Source of the DNA: an uncultured bacterium
GTDB lineage: Bacteria; Planctomycetota; Phycisphaerae; Phycisphaerales; UBA1924
DNA: 64,000 nucleotides
Direction of reading: 5' to 3'
Assembly: GCA_903834785.1 (NCBI GenBank)
Contig: CAILKP010000064.1
Coordinates: 175,466 to 239,465, forward strand
The translations under genes and the position numbers were made by a program. This document shows, in pieces, positions 1-8,662 of this stretch. The notes beneath the pieces are model-generated. The model searched no databases, was not told the origin of the DNA, and saw nothing but the letters and a program-made list of their open reading frames with translations. How positions within the stretch are numbered: the first letter of the stretch is position 1; each line of letters begins with the position of its first letter.

Positions 1-157
1 TTACAGACCCTTCAGGCGTCACAACCGGGCGGATCTAGGCCGTTGACCGCCGCCCACGGTTGCCGCGTCTCGGGCCGGTGGCATGTTTGGCTGACCAGCA
101 GGTTCCAACGCCTGACTGGCTTGGGTAAGCAACCAAAGAGACGGAGCGAGAGAACAC

Positions 158-799
158 ATGGCAACCATCATCGCCGGATCCGGCCGCCGCATGTCGGCGG
201 TAGAGGTCAGCGTTCAGCCCAAGCCGACCGGCTTGGCGGCAAGTTGGCTCATCGGTGCTTCCGCCGCCGCACTGATGGCATGGGTGATGGGAATGGGCTT
301 TATCGTCGCCGCAACACTCGCGGCGGCAGGTGAACTGCCCGCCGCTTCCCTGGCCATCGGCTGGCCGCTGGCTGCAATCGGGGCCGTTGCCGTCTGGATG
401 AACGGGCGCAGCTTCTGGCGGCTGGTCGGGCAGGCTGGCTGGGCGATCGTGTTTCCGATCCTCACCCCCCACTACTTTGATGCCGCCGCCCGCGCTGGTT
501 TGTTCCTGGGCCGCGTTCCGAATCTGGAAACGGCCACGATGATGCACGCCCTGGCATTCTTCGCGCTGCCGTCGCTGGCAACGGGCGTGGCGTTGGCCTG
601 GGCCACCGGCAACCGTTGGATGCTGGCCTTGGGGCTTCTGGCCGCGGCCGCAACAACACTGCAAGTCTGCATCTGCGGGCACCACGCGATGGATAACCCG
701 CTGCTGCAGGTGTGGGTTTGGAACGCGGTCATGCTCCTGGGCGTCAGCGGCTTCGCACTGGCCGCATGGCGCAATCGCTTGACGCTGGCAGAGGAGTGA
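158..799 (+). CDS. Hypothetical multi-pass membrane protein
   Basis: Not recognised as a named family. The 213-residue product is dominated by hydrophobic stretches: about five likely transmembrane helices, at roughly residues 28-55, 62-80, 127-150, 155-175 and 187-205. The N-terminus (about 25 residues) is polar. A short CICGHH motif near residue 172 clusters two Cys and two His at the end of a helix, which could bind a metal or haem, but this is only a suggestion. The ATG follows a purine-rich GAGAGAA stretch. The gene stands alone ahead of another membrane protein on the same strand, 55 bases downstream. Coding character is good (C/G third positions), so the gene is probably real; function unknown. 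Confidence 0.7.
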   Translation: MATIIAGSGRRMSAVEVSVQPKPTGLAASWLIGASAAALMAWVMGMGFIVAATLAAAGELPAASLAIGWPLAAIGAVAVWMNGRSFWRLVGQAGWAIVFPILTPHYFDAAARAGLFLGRVPNLETATMMHALAFFALPSLATGVALAWATGNRWMLALGLLAAAATTLQVCICGHHAMDNPLLQVWVWNAVMLLGVSGFALAAWRNRLTLAEE

Positions 800-854
800 T
801 CGGCGGCGTGGCAGACTCCAGAATCCGGCGCGAGGTGATACCGTCGGTCTACGG

Positions 855-1730
855 ATGGCCGAGCCACAGATGAACCAACCCGGGGAGCCTGCCGGTGCCC
901 AGCCGGTGCAGAACAGCACAACGCGTGATGGCACTCTGTCTACACGTGCGGTCGGCACGCTGTGCAAGCGATGCGGCTACGTGCTCGCCGGCCTTCCCAT
1001 CAATGGCGACTGCCCGGAGTGCGGGCTGGCCGTGCGGACCTCACTACTCGGCAACCGGCTGGAGCACGCCGCCCCGGAGTGGCTGGGATCTGTGTACAAG
1101 GGGCTGCTGCTGGTCTCTGTGCTGACATTCGTCGCTGGCCCAGTGGCGATTCTCAGCGCGCTTCATGGTGATCACTTTGCCGTGGTGATCTTCTCCCTGG
1201 TCATCGCGCTGGCACAGACGTTGGCCTGGTGGTCTGCGACCAGGCCCGAACCTGACCGCCCGCCCGACAGCGAGGGCTGCTCTGCGCGGAAGCTGACGCG
1301 GATCCTGGTGATCGCACAGTTCGTCGGCGGGACGCTCCAGCCACTGACGAGCATCGTCGGTGTTCCAGGAGCGGCGGTTCCGGTCGGCATCGCCCAGTTG
1401 TTCGCCGGCAGGGGGATCTTGAGTGTCGACGCTCTCCTGACTCTGTCCTGGCTGGTAGCGATGGCGGGCAGTTTCTTCACGGCAAGCCGCTACCTGCGAT
1501 ACCTCGCGCTGCGGAGCTTTGACAAGGAACTCGCCAGCTTCATCCAGATGGGGCAGATCTTCATCCCGGCACTGCTGATCTTCCTGACCTGCGTGTTCGG
1601 CCTCGGCCTTCTGGCGGCGTGGGGCTGGTGGGTGGCCACGCTCATCTGGTGCGCAGCAACGCTGCGGTGGGTGTACAAAACGAGACTGGCCGCCGATGAA
1701 ACGGCGGCCAGTCGAAGCACTTTGCGTTAA
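855..1730 (+). CDS. Zinc-ribbon membrane protein, Phycisphaerae type
   Basis: The 291-residue protein begins with a soluble Pro/Gln-rich segment. A four-cysteine zinc ribbon follows at about residues 37-56 (CKRCGY...GDCPECG), and then about five or six hydrophobic helices. This CxxCGYxLxGLxxxxxCPECG arrangement ahead of membrane helices recurs in uncharacterised proteins of Phycisphaerae planctomycetes, as I recall the family. The ribbon should face the cytoplasm. Two start codons are possible, ATG at 855 or at 870; the first is used. The last codons contain an 11-bp inverted repeat (1684-1713) that looks like the terminator of the convergent aminopeptidase gene. No specific function can be assigned. 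Confidence 0.75.
   Translation: MAEPQMNQPGEPAGAQPVQNSTTRDGTLSTRAVGTLCKRCGYVLAGLPINGDCPECGLAVRTSLLGNRLEHAAPEWLGSVYKGLLLVSVLTFVAGPVAILSALHGDHFAVVIFSLVIALAQTLAWWSATRPEPDRPPDSEGCSARKLTRILVIAQFVGGTLQPLTSIVGVPGAAVPVGIAQLFAGRGILSVDALLTLSWLVAMAGSFFTASRYLRYLALRSFDKELASFIQMGQIFIPALLIFLTCVFGLGLLAAWGWWVATLIWCAATLRWVYKTRLAADETAASRSTLR
1684..1713 (-). terminator. Rho-independent terminator of pepA inside the convergent gene
   Basis: A perfect 11-bp stem (GACTGGCCGCC at 1684-1694 paired with 1703-1713) with an 8-base loop. Read on the minus strand it is followed by TCGTTTTG, a short T run. It lies 41 bases past the pepA stop and within the last codons of the gene at 855-1730. Confidence 0.6.
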
Positions 1731-1753
1731 AGCCCATCGGGACTCGACGAGTC

Positions 1754-3247
1754 TTACTCGCCGGAGAGCAGATCCGCCAGCAGCCGCGTTCCCCAGCCTG
1801 TCGGGCCCTTGACGAACATGCCGCTGTCGCTCTCGCTGGCATGCACGCCGGCGATGTCCAGGTGGCACCACGGCACTTCGGGCTTGACGAAGTAGCTCAG
1901 GAAGGCGGCACCCTGCACCGGGTGGGCCTTGCGGTTGGGGTTGCTGTTGAGGATGTCGGCGATCGGCGACTTCATCATGTCGCGGTACTCATCGTGCATG
2001 GGCAGGCGCCAGACCCGCTCGCCGCTGGCAGCAGCGGCGGCCTCGATCTTGCCGCGGAGGGTGTCGTCCTCGCAGAACATGCCGCAGAACGTTGAGCCCA
2101 GGGCTACGACCACACCGCCGGTGAGGGTGGCCAGATCGACGATGTACGCGGGGTTCTCTTTTTCGCAGGCCCAGATCAGGCCATCGGCCAGCACCAGACG
2201 CCCCTCGGCGTCGGTGTTGGTGATCTCGACAGTCACGCCGTTGCGGTACGTCAGCACATCGTCAGGGCGATAGGCCTCATCGCTGATGGAGTTCTCCGCC
2301 GAGCAGAGGATCGCCACCACCGGACGCTTGGGCTTGATGACCGTCGCGATGGCGTGCATGGCCGCCAGCACGGCGCAGCCGCCGTCCTTGTCGCGCTTCA
2401 TGCCCACCATGCCGTTGTTGACCTTCAGCGAGAGGCCGCCGGTGTCGTAGGTCATGGTCTTGCCGATGAGCACCACCGGCTTCTCCTTGCCCTTTTTGAC
2501 AACCTCGGGCGTGTAGGCCAGACGGATCATCCGCGGCTTGTTCTCGCTGGCCTTGCCCACGTTGATGTGGCCGACCATCTCCTCTTTCTCAAGCGTCTTC
2601 TCATCCATCACCGTGCAGCTCAGGCCGAGCTGCTTGGCCATCTTCTTGGCCAGATCCGCGATGAACTGCGGCGTGGCGATGTTCGGCGGGGTCTCGCTGA
2701 GCGTGCGGGCGTAGTTGGTGCTTTCAGCCAGAGCCAGGCCGAACTCGATGCCGTTGCGGAACGACTTCTTGTCGGCCGTCAGCTCCAGGGCCACGCGCTT
2801 GTCGTCCTCGCGGGCCTTCTTGCCCTTGAACTGCTTGCTGTCCCAGCCGAGCAGGCCGAAGGCCTCACCGGCGCCGCGGCCGGCGGTTTCCAGATCAGCT
2901 TTGACCTCAGACAGCGGCCCGGAAACCGCGAGCGTGACCTTGACATCGCGGGTCACCGCGATGCGCCGGGCAACGGCCGCCATCGCCGTCCGCATGTCAG
3001 CGGCCTTGAACTTGTCCTTCTTGCCCAGGCCCACGATGATGATCCGGGTCGGGCCGCCCTCACGCAGCGGGTATGCCTCGGCAATCTTGCCCAGGTCACC
3101 GGAGCACTCGGTTCGGGCAGACGCCGCGATGATCGCCGCGGCATCTTCAAACTTCTTGACGTACACGTCGATCGGCGAATCCGAGAACTTCGCGACCACA
3201 AGTGCCTGGGGAGAATCGAATTCCGACAGCTTGATTGAGGAGAACAT
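1754..3247 (-). CDS. pepA: Leucyl aminopeptidase (M17 family)
   Basis: A cytosolic two-metal exopeptidase that removes N-terminal residues from peptides. The 497-residue protein has the M17 layout: an N-terminal macro-like domain (about 1-170) and a C-terminal catalytic domain. The family signature NTDAEGRL lies near residue 345, and a metal/active-site stretch with DTGGLSLK near 270. The start is set at the ATG beginning MFSSIKLSEF, because the open frame upstream (to 3448) would overlap the divergent purE and adds sequence unlike the family. No good Shine-Dalgarno is visible. A hairpin terminator follows at 1684-1713. Length and motifs are typical, so the assignment is secure. Confidence 0.95.
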   Translation of the reverse strand: MFSSIKLSEFDSPQALVVAKFSDSPIDVYVKKFEDAAAIIAASARTECSGDLGKIAEAYPLREGGPTRIIIVGLGKKDKFKAADMRTAMAAVARRIAVTRDVKVTLAVSGPLSEVKADLETAGRGAGEAFGLLGWDSKQFKGKKAREDDKRVALELTADKKSFRNGIEFGLALAESTNYARTLSETPPNIATPQFIADLAKKMAKQLGLSCTVMDEKTLEKEEMVGHINVGKASENKPRMIRLAYTPEVVKKGKEKPVVLIGKTMTYDTGGLSLKVNNGMVGMKRDKDGGCAVLAAMHAIATVIKPKRPVVAILCSAENSISDEAYRPDDVLTYRNGVTVEITNTDAEGRLVLADGLIWACEKENPAYIVDLATLTGGVVVALGSTFCGMFCEDDTLRGKIEAAAAASGERVWRLPMHDEYRDMMKSPIADILNSNPNRKAHPVQGAAFLSYFVKPEVPWCHLDIAGVHASESDSGMFVKGPTGWGTRLLADLLSGE

Positions 3248-3371
3248 GGTCGTCAGGATAGAACGCCAAACCGGGGCGGCCAAGGCAGTGCCCCGATCAG
3301 GCGGCGTTTTTAACCTCACCCGCCATCGGCAGAGTCGTCGCGGCCGATGGCTCAGGCAGTTATGATCGGCC

Positions 3372-3941
3372 ATGCCCGCCGCACGCACGAAGTTGGCCCG
3401 AACCAGCACCAAGCCCAGCACCGCCCAGCCACTGGTCGGGATCATCATGGGCTCCCGTTCTGACTACGAAACCATGCAGCACGCCGTGGAGGCCCTGACG
3501 AAGCTCGGCGTGCCGCACGAGTGCCGAGTGGTCTCGGCCCACCGCACGCCCGACCTCCTGTTTGAGTACGCCCAAACCGCGTCACCCCGGGGGATTGAAG
3601 TGATCATCGCCGGAGCCGGCGGGGCGGCCCATCTGCCGGGAATGTGTGCTTCCAAGACCCACCTGCCGGTGCTCGGCGTCCCAGTGCAGTCAGCCACCCT
3701 GTCGGGCATGGACTCGCTGCTGTCGATCGTGCAGATGCCTGCTGGCATCCCGGTCGGCACCCTGGCCATCGGCAAAGCCGGGGCGACCAACGCCGCCCTG
3801 CTGGCCACTTCCATGCTCTGCGGCAAGCACCCCCAGTTCCTGCCGGCGTACCAGAAGTTCCGCAGCGACCAGACCGCCAAGGTGCTGGCCGACAGCGACC
3901 CGCGGAAGCCGGCCCCGGCGAGCACCGGAGGTTCCAAGTGA
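3372..3941 (+). CDS. purE: N5-carboxyaminoimidazole ribonucleotide mutase
   Basis: Converts N5-CAIR to CAIR in de novo purine synthesis. The protein (189 residues) has the class I PurE motifs: GSRSD at residues 27-31, SAHRTP near 58-63 and [11 protein letters not shown] near 81-91. About 20 residues precede the usual start and there is a short Pro/Ala-rich tail. The stop codon overlaps the GTG start of purK by one base each way (GTGA), so the two genes are translationally coupled. Together they form the bacterial two-enzyme route in which PurK supplies N5-CAIR to PurE. The gene is divergent from pepA. Confidence 0.96.
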   Translation: MPAARTKLARTSTKPSTAQPLVGIIMGSRSDYETMQHAVEALTKLGVPHECRVVSAHRTPDLLFEYAQTASPRGIEVIIAGAGGAAHLPGMCASKTHLPVLGVPVQSATLSGMDSLLSIVQMPAGIPVGTLAIGKAGATNAALLATSMLCGKHPQFLPAYQKFRSDQTAKVLADSDPRKPAPASTGGSK

Positions 3942-5122
3942 GCACGCCAGCGGTGATCGGGGTTCTGGGAGCAGGACAGCTCGGCCGCATGCTGGCGATG
4001 GCCGGCCACCGGCTCGGCCTGCGGTTTCGGTTTTTGGATGAGACGCCCGATGCCGTCGCAGGCCACGTCGGCGAGCTGGTCATTGACTCATTCACGCAGC
4101 CCGCTCGCTTGGGCGAGTTCCTCCGCGGCGTGGATCTGGTCACCTATGAGTTTGAGAACGTACCCGTACAGCTGGCCGAGACGCTGGCCCGCCGCGTGAA
4201 GGTGTACCCGGGCGTGACGGCACTGGCAACCAGCCAGGACCGCCTCAGCGAGAAGACGATGTTCGCCGAACTGGGCATCGGCACGCCACCATTTGCCAAG
4301 GTTGACTCACTGGAGGAACTCCGCACCGCGGTAGCGAAGATCGGCCTTCCCGCAGTGCTCAAGACGCGGCGGCTGGGCTATGACGGCAAGGGGCAGGCGG
4401 TCCTGCGTGCACCGGCGGATGTTGACGCGGCGTGGCATGCCCTGCAGGGAACGCAACAGGGGCTGGAGCGTGGCGAGGGCGCAGAGGCATCGAGCAAGCA
4501 GGCCGTACCGCTGATACTCGAGGGCTTTGTAAACTTTCAGGCGGAAGTGTCGATCCTGGCGGCACGAAGCACCACCGGACAGGTGGCGTTCTATCCGCTC
4601 ACGGAAAACGTTCACGAGGGCGGGATTCTTCGCATCAGCCGCTGCCCTGCGAGCAAGCGCGTCGACGGTGCAAAGTTTCAGGAGCGGGCCGAACAACTTG
4701 CCGAAGCCGTCCTCAAACGACTCGACTACGTCGGCCTGCTGGCTATCGAGTTGTTCGTCGTGGGCGATGACCTGCTGGCCAATGAAATGGCCCCACGCGT
4801 GCATAACTCCGGCCACTGGACGATGGACGGCTCACGCACCAGCCAGTTTGAGCAGCACCTGCGGGCCATCATGGGCTGGCCGCTGGGCGCAACCCAGGCG
4901 CTCGGCTTCGCCGGCATGGTGAACCTGATCGGGCCAGGACCCGAGCTGCCCGCGTTCGCCTCCGTGCCGGGCGCACGCGTGCACTGGTACGCCAAGCAGC
5001 CCAGACCAGGACGCAAGGTCGGCCACATCAATCTGCTGGAAAGGACACAGGCCGACCTGGAGGCCGGCCTGGTGTCAACATTCCGAATGCTCGAACAGCG
5101 GCCCAACCGCTCGGCTCACTGA
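3938..5122 (+). CDS. purK: 5-(carboxyamino)imidazole ribonucleotide synthase
   Basis: An ATP-grasp enzyme that makes N5-CAIR from AIR, bicarbonate and ATP. The 394-residue protein opens with the characteristic [11 protein letters not shown] dinucleotide-like loop (residues 8-18). It contains the ATP-grasp core and, near residues 285-300, the conserved [14 protein letters not shown] stretch of PurK. The GTG start at 3938 overlaps the purE stop; the open frame reaches much further upstream (to 3644), but that part is only out-of-frame purE. Length matches the family. The stop is followed by a short spacer to the convergent response-regulator gene, and no T-tailed terminator is obvious there. 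Confidence 0.95.
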   Translation: MSTPAVIGVLGAGQLGRMLAMAGHRLGLRFRFLDETPDAVAGHVGELVIDSFTQPARLGEFLRGVDLVTYEFENVPVQLAETLARRVKVYPGVTALATSQDRLSEKTMFAELGIGTPPFAKVDSLEELRTAVAKIGLPAVLKTRRLGYDGKGQAVLRAPADVDAAWHALQGTQQGLERGEGAEASSKQAVPLILEGFVNFQAEVSILAARSTTGQVAFYPLTENVHEGGILRISRCPASKRVDGAKFQERAEQLAEAVLKRLDYVGLLAIELFVVGDDLLANEMAPRVHNSGHWTMDGSRTSQFEQHLRAIMGWPLGATQALGFAGMVNLIGPGPELPAFASVPGARVHWYAKQPRPGRKVGHINLLERTQADLEAGLVSTFRMLEQRPNRSAH

Positions 5123-5150
5123 AGTTTCCCGATGGCCAAGCAGGAGCCGA

Positions 5151-5825
5151 TCACTTGGCCATTGACACGTCGCGTTCGGATTCCGTCACGACAATCTCGT
5201 TCTCGAAGAGCACCGCCATGCGTACCAGATGAGCGAAGCTATCAGCTTCCATCTTCCGCATGACGTTGGCACGATGGATTTCGACGGTCTTCTCCGACAG
5301 CGTCAGATCGTTGGCGACGAGCTTGTTCGGCTTACCCATGACGATCAGCTTGAAGACCTCACGCTCGCGGGGCGACAGTGTGGCCAGATGCGACATCACC
5401 TCGCTGCGGCGGAGTCGAGTCTCACGAACCTGCCGGCTGATCTCGCGGGCATGCCGGATCTTCTCCAGCAGTTCCTGCTGGTTGAACGGCTTCTGCAGGA
5501 ACTCGACGGCGCCGGCCTTGAGTGCTCGGACGGCCATCGGTACATCCGCGTAGCCGGAGTACACGATCATCGTCAGCGTTGTGCCGCGGCGGGTCAGGGT
5601 CTCTATGAGCTCAAGCCCACTGATCCCCGGCATCCGAACGTCGGTCAGCAGAACGCCTTCGCGATCCGCCAGATTCGCGGCCAGAAATTTCTCGGCGTTC
5701 TCGAACACCTCGACCGTGACCCCCACCGAGCCAAGAAGGTGGGCACACAGACGACGCATATCCAGATCGTCATCGACGATGTAGACCGAGAAGTCACCAG
5801 GGAGCGAGTTACGATTCTCTTCCAT
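5151..5825 (-). CDS. FixJ-type response regulator (REC-LuxR HTH)
   Basis: A two-component transcription factor. The 224-residue protein has a receiver domain with the acidic pocket VDDD near residues 17-20 and the phospho-acceptor Asp in LLTDVRMPG near residue 60. A LuxR/FixJ helix-turn-helix follows, starting at LSPREREV (about residue 150) and containing SEKTVEIHRANVM. No histidine kinase is next to it, so it is an orphan here and its signal and targets cannot be inferred. An in-frame TTG 21 bases upstream (5846) is an alternative start; ATG is preferred, although no strong Shine-Dalgarno is visible for either. It converges with purK. Confidence 0.9.
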   Translation of the reverse strand: MEENRNSLPGDFSVYIVDDDLDMRRLCAHLLGSVGVTVEVFENAEKFLAANLADREGVLLTDVRMPGISGLELIETLTRRGTTLTMIVYSGYADVPMAVRALKAGAVEFLQKPFNQQELLEKIRHAREISRQVRETRLRRSEVMSHLATLSPREREVFKLIVMGKPNKLVANDLTLSEKTVEIHRANVMRKMEADSFAHLVRMAVLFENEIVVTESERDVSMAK

Positions 5826-5996
5826 AGAACGATATCCGTCGGGCAAACAGTCTCTTCGATGAGTATCGGAGGTACAGGAGTTCTAGGACAACCCCGGGTG
5901 TAAAATTCTGCTTAGGAATTATACGTAACCCTCCCGGCGAGGTTCCAACACAACCAAGGAACGGTTACGTTTGAAGCAGCATTCGATATGCCTGTA

Positions 5997-6749
5997 TTAT
6001 TCAACCTTCTCAAACTGATCCCGTCCGGTCTTGCAAACCGGGCACTTGTCCGCCACCAGCTTATCGGTGACGTAGCCGCAGGGCCGGCTGACGAAGTACT
6101 CGCGCTTGCCCGTCTTGAGCTTCTCCACAGCGTCTGCCGCATCGGAGGCAAACCGACCAAGCTCTGTCAGCGACTCTCGCTCGAAGCGAAAAGTCTTTGT
6201 TGCCTCTCGGTTTGAGCTAGAACGCTGGCGAGTTGAAGCGTCCGATAAAGCGCCAGTGCGGCGATCTGCCAAGAGCTTGGAGAGTGTCTTGAGATTCTCC
6301 TTGGTGGTCTTGACATCCGGAGGCGTAGGATCAGGCTTGGCCACTGGAGTCACGCCGAGCTTCTTGAGCGAGTCGGAATACTGGCCGGAAAGCAGTTGCA
6401 AACTCCGTGATGCCGCACGGAAAAGGCTGGCGGCACCCGGGAACCCCTCGGACTCCGCCTTGGTCTCAAACCTTCCCAGCAGCGTTCGGGAGGACTCCGT
6501 CCAGGAGTAGCCTGCCATCAGATCATCCCGAAGGTTCGGGACCGACGCCGCCGGCTTGGTCTCCTTGTCGTTCTTACCGGGTTCGGCGGGCGGGGGTACG
6601 GCCGATTTCGGCGCAGCAGCCTCGGCCGGCTGAACTGATCCCATGCCGACGCCGGCGACACCGAACGCTCCCACTGCGACCGAAAGGCACCAGGACGCCT
6701 GACGCTTGAGGCTCGACCGGCCTGGGTTGCAGCGAACTGTGGGCACCAT
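5997..6749 (-). CDS. Secreted degenerate rubrerythrin-like protein
   Basis: The 250-residue protein carries an Arg/Lys n-region and a hydrophobic signal segment (about residues 14-45) ending near AEA. A helical domain then resembles the rubrerythrin first helix pair (ES..L..FETKAESEGFPGAA.LFRAA). The C-terminus, about 30 residues, matches the rubredoxin-like tail of rubrerythrins (PCGYVTDK...DKCPVCKTGRDQFEKVE). Canonical ligands are missing: the first Cys of the rubredoxin CxxC is Ser (SRPC), and the EKxH ligand pair of the helix reads RSLQLL. A di-iron or rubredoxin site is therefore unlikely to form normally. The ATG at 6749 has AGGAG eight bases upstream, so it is preferred over a TTG at 6785. 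Function unknown. Confidence 0.7.
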   Translation of the reverse strand: MVPTVRCNPGRSSLKRQASWCLSVAVGAFGVAGVGMGSVQPAEAAAPKSAVPPPAEPGKNDKETKPAASVPNLRDDLMAGYSWTESSRTLLGRFETKAESEGFPGAASLFRAASRSLQLLSGQYSDSLKKLGVTPVAKPDPTPPDVKTTKENLKTLSKLLADRRTGALSDASTRQRSSSNREATKTFRFERESLTELGRFASDAADAVEKLKTGKREYFVSRPCGYVTDKLVADKCPVCKTGRDQFEKVE

Positions 6750-6937
6750 GCGGCGGACTCCTACCGGTGTATTCGGAAATCCCAATGAAACGATGCACGG
6801 CAGATTATTCGGTCCCTTGAGATACGTAGCCCAACAGGTCTTGTTCGGCCAAATGAAACTATCCCCCTTATTCAGGGGGTGGTGATTTCAAAGAGAGCGA
6901 TAACTCAGATGCTCGCACTGGTTGCCGCGGACTCAAC

Positions 6938-7864
6938 TCACTTCGGTGCGCCGTCCGACGAGGCGTTTCGTTGCCGAACAGGGAGCTGAACCTCCAGCCA
7001 CTTGTCGCGGTTGGCACGCTCAGGCCCGTTGTAGTACAGGCTGCGGGGATCACCGACGGCCTCCCACTGCGGGTTGGCCGCAAGCCACTCATTGAGCTTG
7101 GCGATGCCGCGGCGAACATTGTCGATGCCGTAGAACCCCTGCATGCCAACTGAGACGAAGGTCTGAGGCTTGGTATCAACAACTTTGACGCGGGAATCCT
7201 TGGCATCGTCGCCAACGGGCCCGAGTTCGGGGGTGCGATACACGAAGGACATCGTCCAGGACGGCGGCATGGATGCGCTGGCCGCGGACTGCTTGGCTGC
7301 CGCAACCGGTGCCATCCCGGCATAGTCCATTTCGACCGGAGAAGTCATCGCGATGTCCCGGCGCTTGATGTGGTTGAACAGCGGGAAAAAACCCACGTTC
7401 ATGCCGATATCCGGGTTGGCATTCGTGGCGGAGAACTCGGCCCGCCGAATCGACGGGTAGGTTTTCAGATCGATGGCTCCGGGGGGCGTCGGCGCCGGGT
7501 ACCCCTCGGGCAGCGGGGTGGTAATGGAGCAGCGACCGAAGAGCCAGTCATCCCCCTGCTGCCGAGCCGCGGCTTTGAGATCGCCCCCGACGCGAACCGT
7601 CTGGCCGGGTGCCGGAACCGCCGCTGCCAAGCCTGCACCGACGGGGTTCACCGCCCCGGTAGCCGCTGTGAGAGCAGTCATTTGCTGCTGGGGAACCGAA
7701 GCGGGAGTTGGACTCTCGCTCTGCGGTGCATTCGAAGCGGCCGGCGAACTGGCTGCAGCCGGACCGGTGGTTCCGCAGGCGGCGAGGCCACAGAGTGCTG
7801 CCCAAAGGGCGGACATGGTAAGGATCTGACCTGATTGCGCTGCAAAACGACGACGGATCGGCAT
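6938..7864 (-). CDS. SOUL haem-binding-family lipoprotein
   Basis: The protein (308 residues from this start) has an Arg-rich n-region, a hydrophobic stretch and the lipobox LAAC, so it is predicted to be lipid-anchored outside the cytoplasm. A low-complexity Ala/Pro/Ser linker follows. The second half has SOUL-family features: YPSIRRAEF, VGFFPLFNHIKRRDIAMTSPVEMDY, and the C-terminal pattern with WLAANPQW and YYNGPE. SOUL proteins bind haem or tetrapyrroles in some members; binding here is unproven. A longer start at 7930 (ATG) adds 22 residues before the signal; both have weak ribosome sites. It is divergent from the gene at 7980 and has no functional neighbours. Confidence 0.8.
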   Translation of the reverse strand: MPIRRRFAAQSGQILTMSALWAALCGLAACGTTGPAAASSPAASNAPQSESPTPASVPQQQMTALTAATGAVNPVGAGLAAAVPAPGQTVRVGGDLKAAARQQGDDWLFGRCSITTPLPEGYPAPTPPGAIDLKTYPSIRRAEFSATNANPDIGMNVGFFPLFNHIKRRDIAMTSPVEMDYAGMAPVAAAKQSAASASMPPSWTMSFVYRTPELGPVGDDAKDSRVKVVDTKPQTFVSVGMQGFYGIDNVRRGIAKLNEWLAANPQWEAVGDPRSLYYNGPERANRDKWLEVQLPVRQRNASSDGAPK

Positions 7865-7979
7865 GAGCGGTGGACCTTTTGATGAAGCGCCGGCCGGCGA
7901 ACCGACCATCGCTGGTGTTTGAAGCTGCATGATCGACTAGCCTTCGGCCTGTAGCAGACATTTGGATTCCCGGCAGACT

Positions 7980-8630
7980 ATGGCACAAGCTCAACAACCA
8001 GATCAGACACCAAACACCACCTTTTCTGCGCTCAACAGGTCGTTGCAGCGCTCGGAGATTGCGCGTGCCGAACTGCTGCTCAAGGTGCTGCTGGTAGCCA
8101 TCGGACTGGCTGTGGTTCGTAACGCCGCAGGAGGAACGGTTCTGACGGGAACAACCTATCGGCTGACACTGATGGTTCTTCTTGTCGGCCTGGCGTATGC
8201 CGCCCTTGTCCGGCTGGTTGTCCAGAACGCCGAACAACGCGGTGTGATGCTGCCGTCACACCTGTGGACGGCCACGACAGTGTTCGAGACTCTGATCCCC
8301 ACATCCCTGCTGGTGATCCGGATGCTCTACTCGACGCTCGACGACGTCTCAGCGACACACTCGCCCTCGATGCTGTACTACACCATTCTTGCCGTTGTCT
8401 CGGTGCTACGCCTGCGACCGCTGCTGTGCATTCTGGGCGGTGTGCTGTGCGCTGCGCAGCACGCCGCGCTCATAGGCATCGCGGTCGCTACCAGCAACCC
8501 CCCGGTGGAGCGCGGCCTGCTTCCGCTTCTATTCAGCTATCCGGTGCTTGTGCTGCTGGCGTGGGTGTGCGCAGCGGTGGTCGTGCAGCATATTCGCCGC
8601 TCGATCGAGGCGCAGTCGGCCGTTCGCTGA
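7980..8630 (+). CDS. Hypothetical six-helix membrane protein
   Basis: The protein (216 residues) has a short polar N-terminus (residues 1-35), then about six hydrophobic helices, ending in a short basic tail after VVVQHIRRS. It looks like an isolated integral-membrane sensor module of the kind found ahead of cyclase or kinase domains in other proteins. Here it has no attached output domain, so this is only a resemblance. The ATG at 7980 is preferred over an upstream TTG at 7962. It converges with the gspE gene, ending 32 bases from that gene's stop. No family name can be given with confidence. Confidence 0.65.
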   Translation: MAQAQQPDQTPNTTFSALNRSLQRSEIARAELLLKVLLVAIGLAVVRNAAGGTVLTGTTYRLTLMVLLVGLAYAALVRLVVQNAEQRGVMLPSHLWTATTVFETLIPTSLLVIRMLYSTLDDVSATHSPSMLYYTILAVVSVLRLRPLLCILGGVLCAAQHAALIGIAVATSNPPVERGLLPLLFSYPVLVLLAWVCAAVVVQHIRRSIEAQSAVR

Positions 8631-8662
8631 GAACGGCAGCGGCGGCGAGATTGCCCCGGAAC

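Noticed and set aside
2354..3238. Plus-strand open frame of 294 codons
   Set aside because: Antisense to pepA, which is certain from its M17 signature.
5132..5162. Terminator between purK and the response regulator gene
   Set aside because: A 9-bp inverted repeat (ATGGCCAAG/CTTGGCCAT) is present, but no T run follows on either strand and one arm is coding sequence.
6863..6879. Terminator after the SOUL gene
   Set aside because: CCCCCT/AGGGGG is a short 6-bp stem with only a weak T-rich tail on the minus strand; support is too thin.
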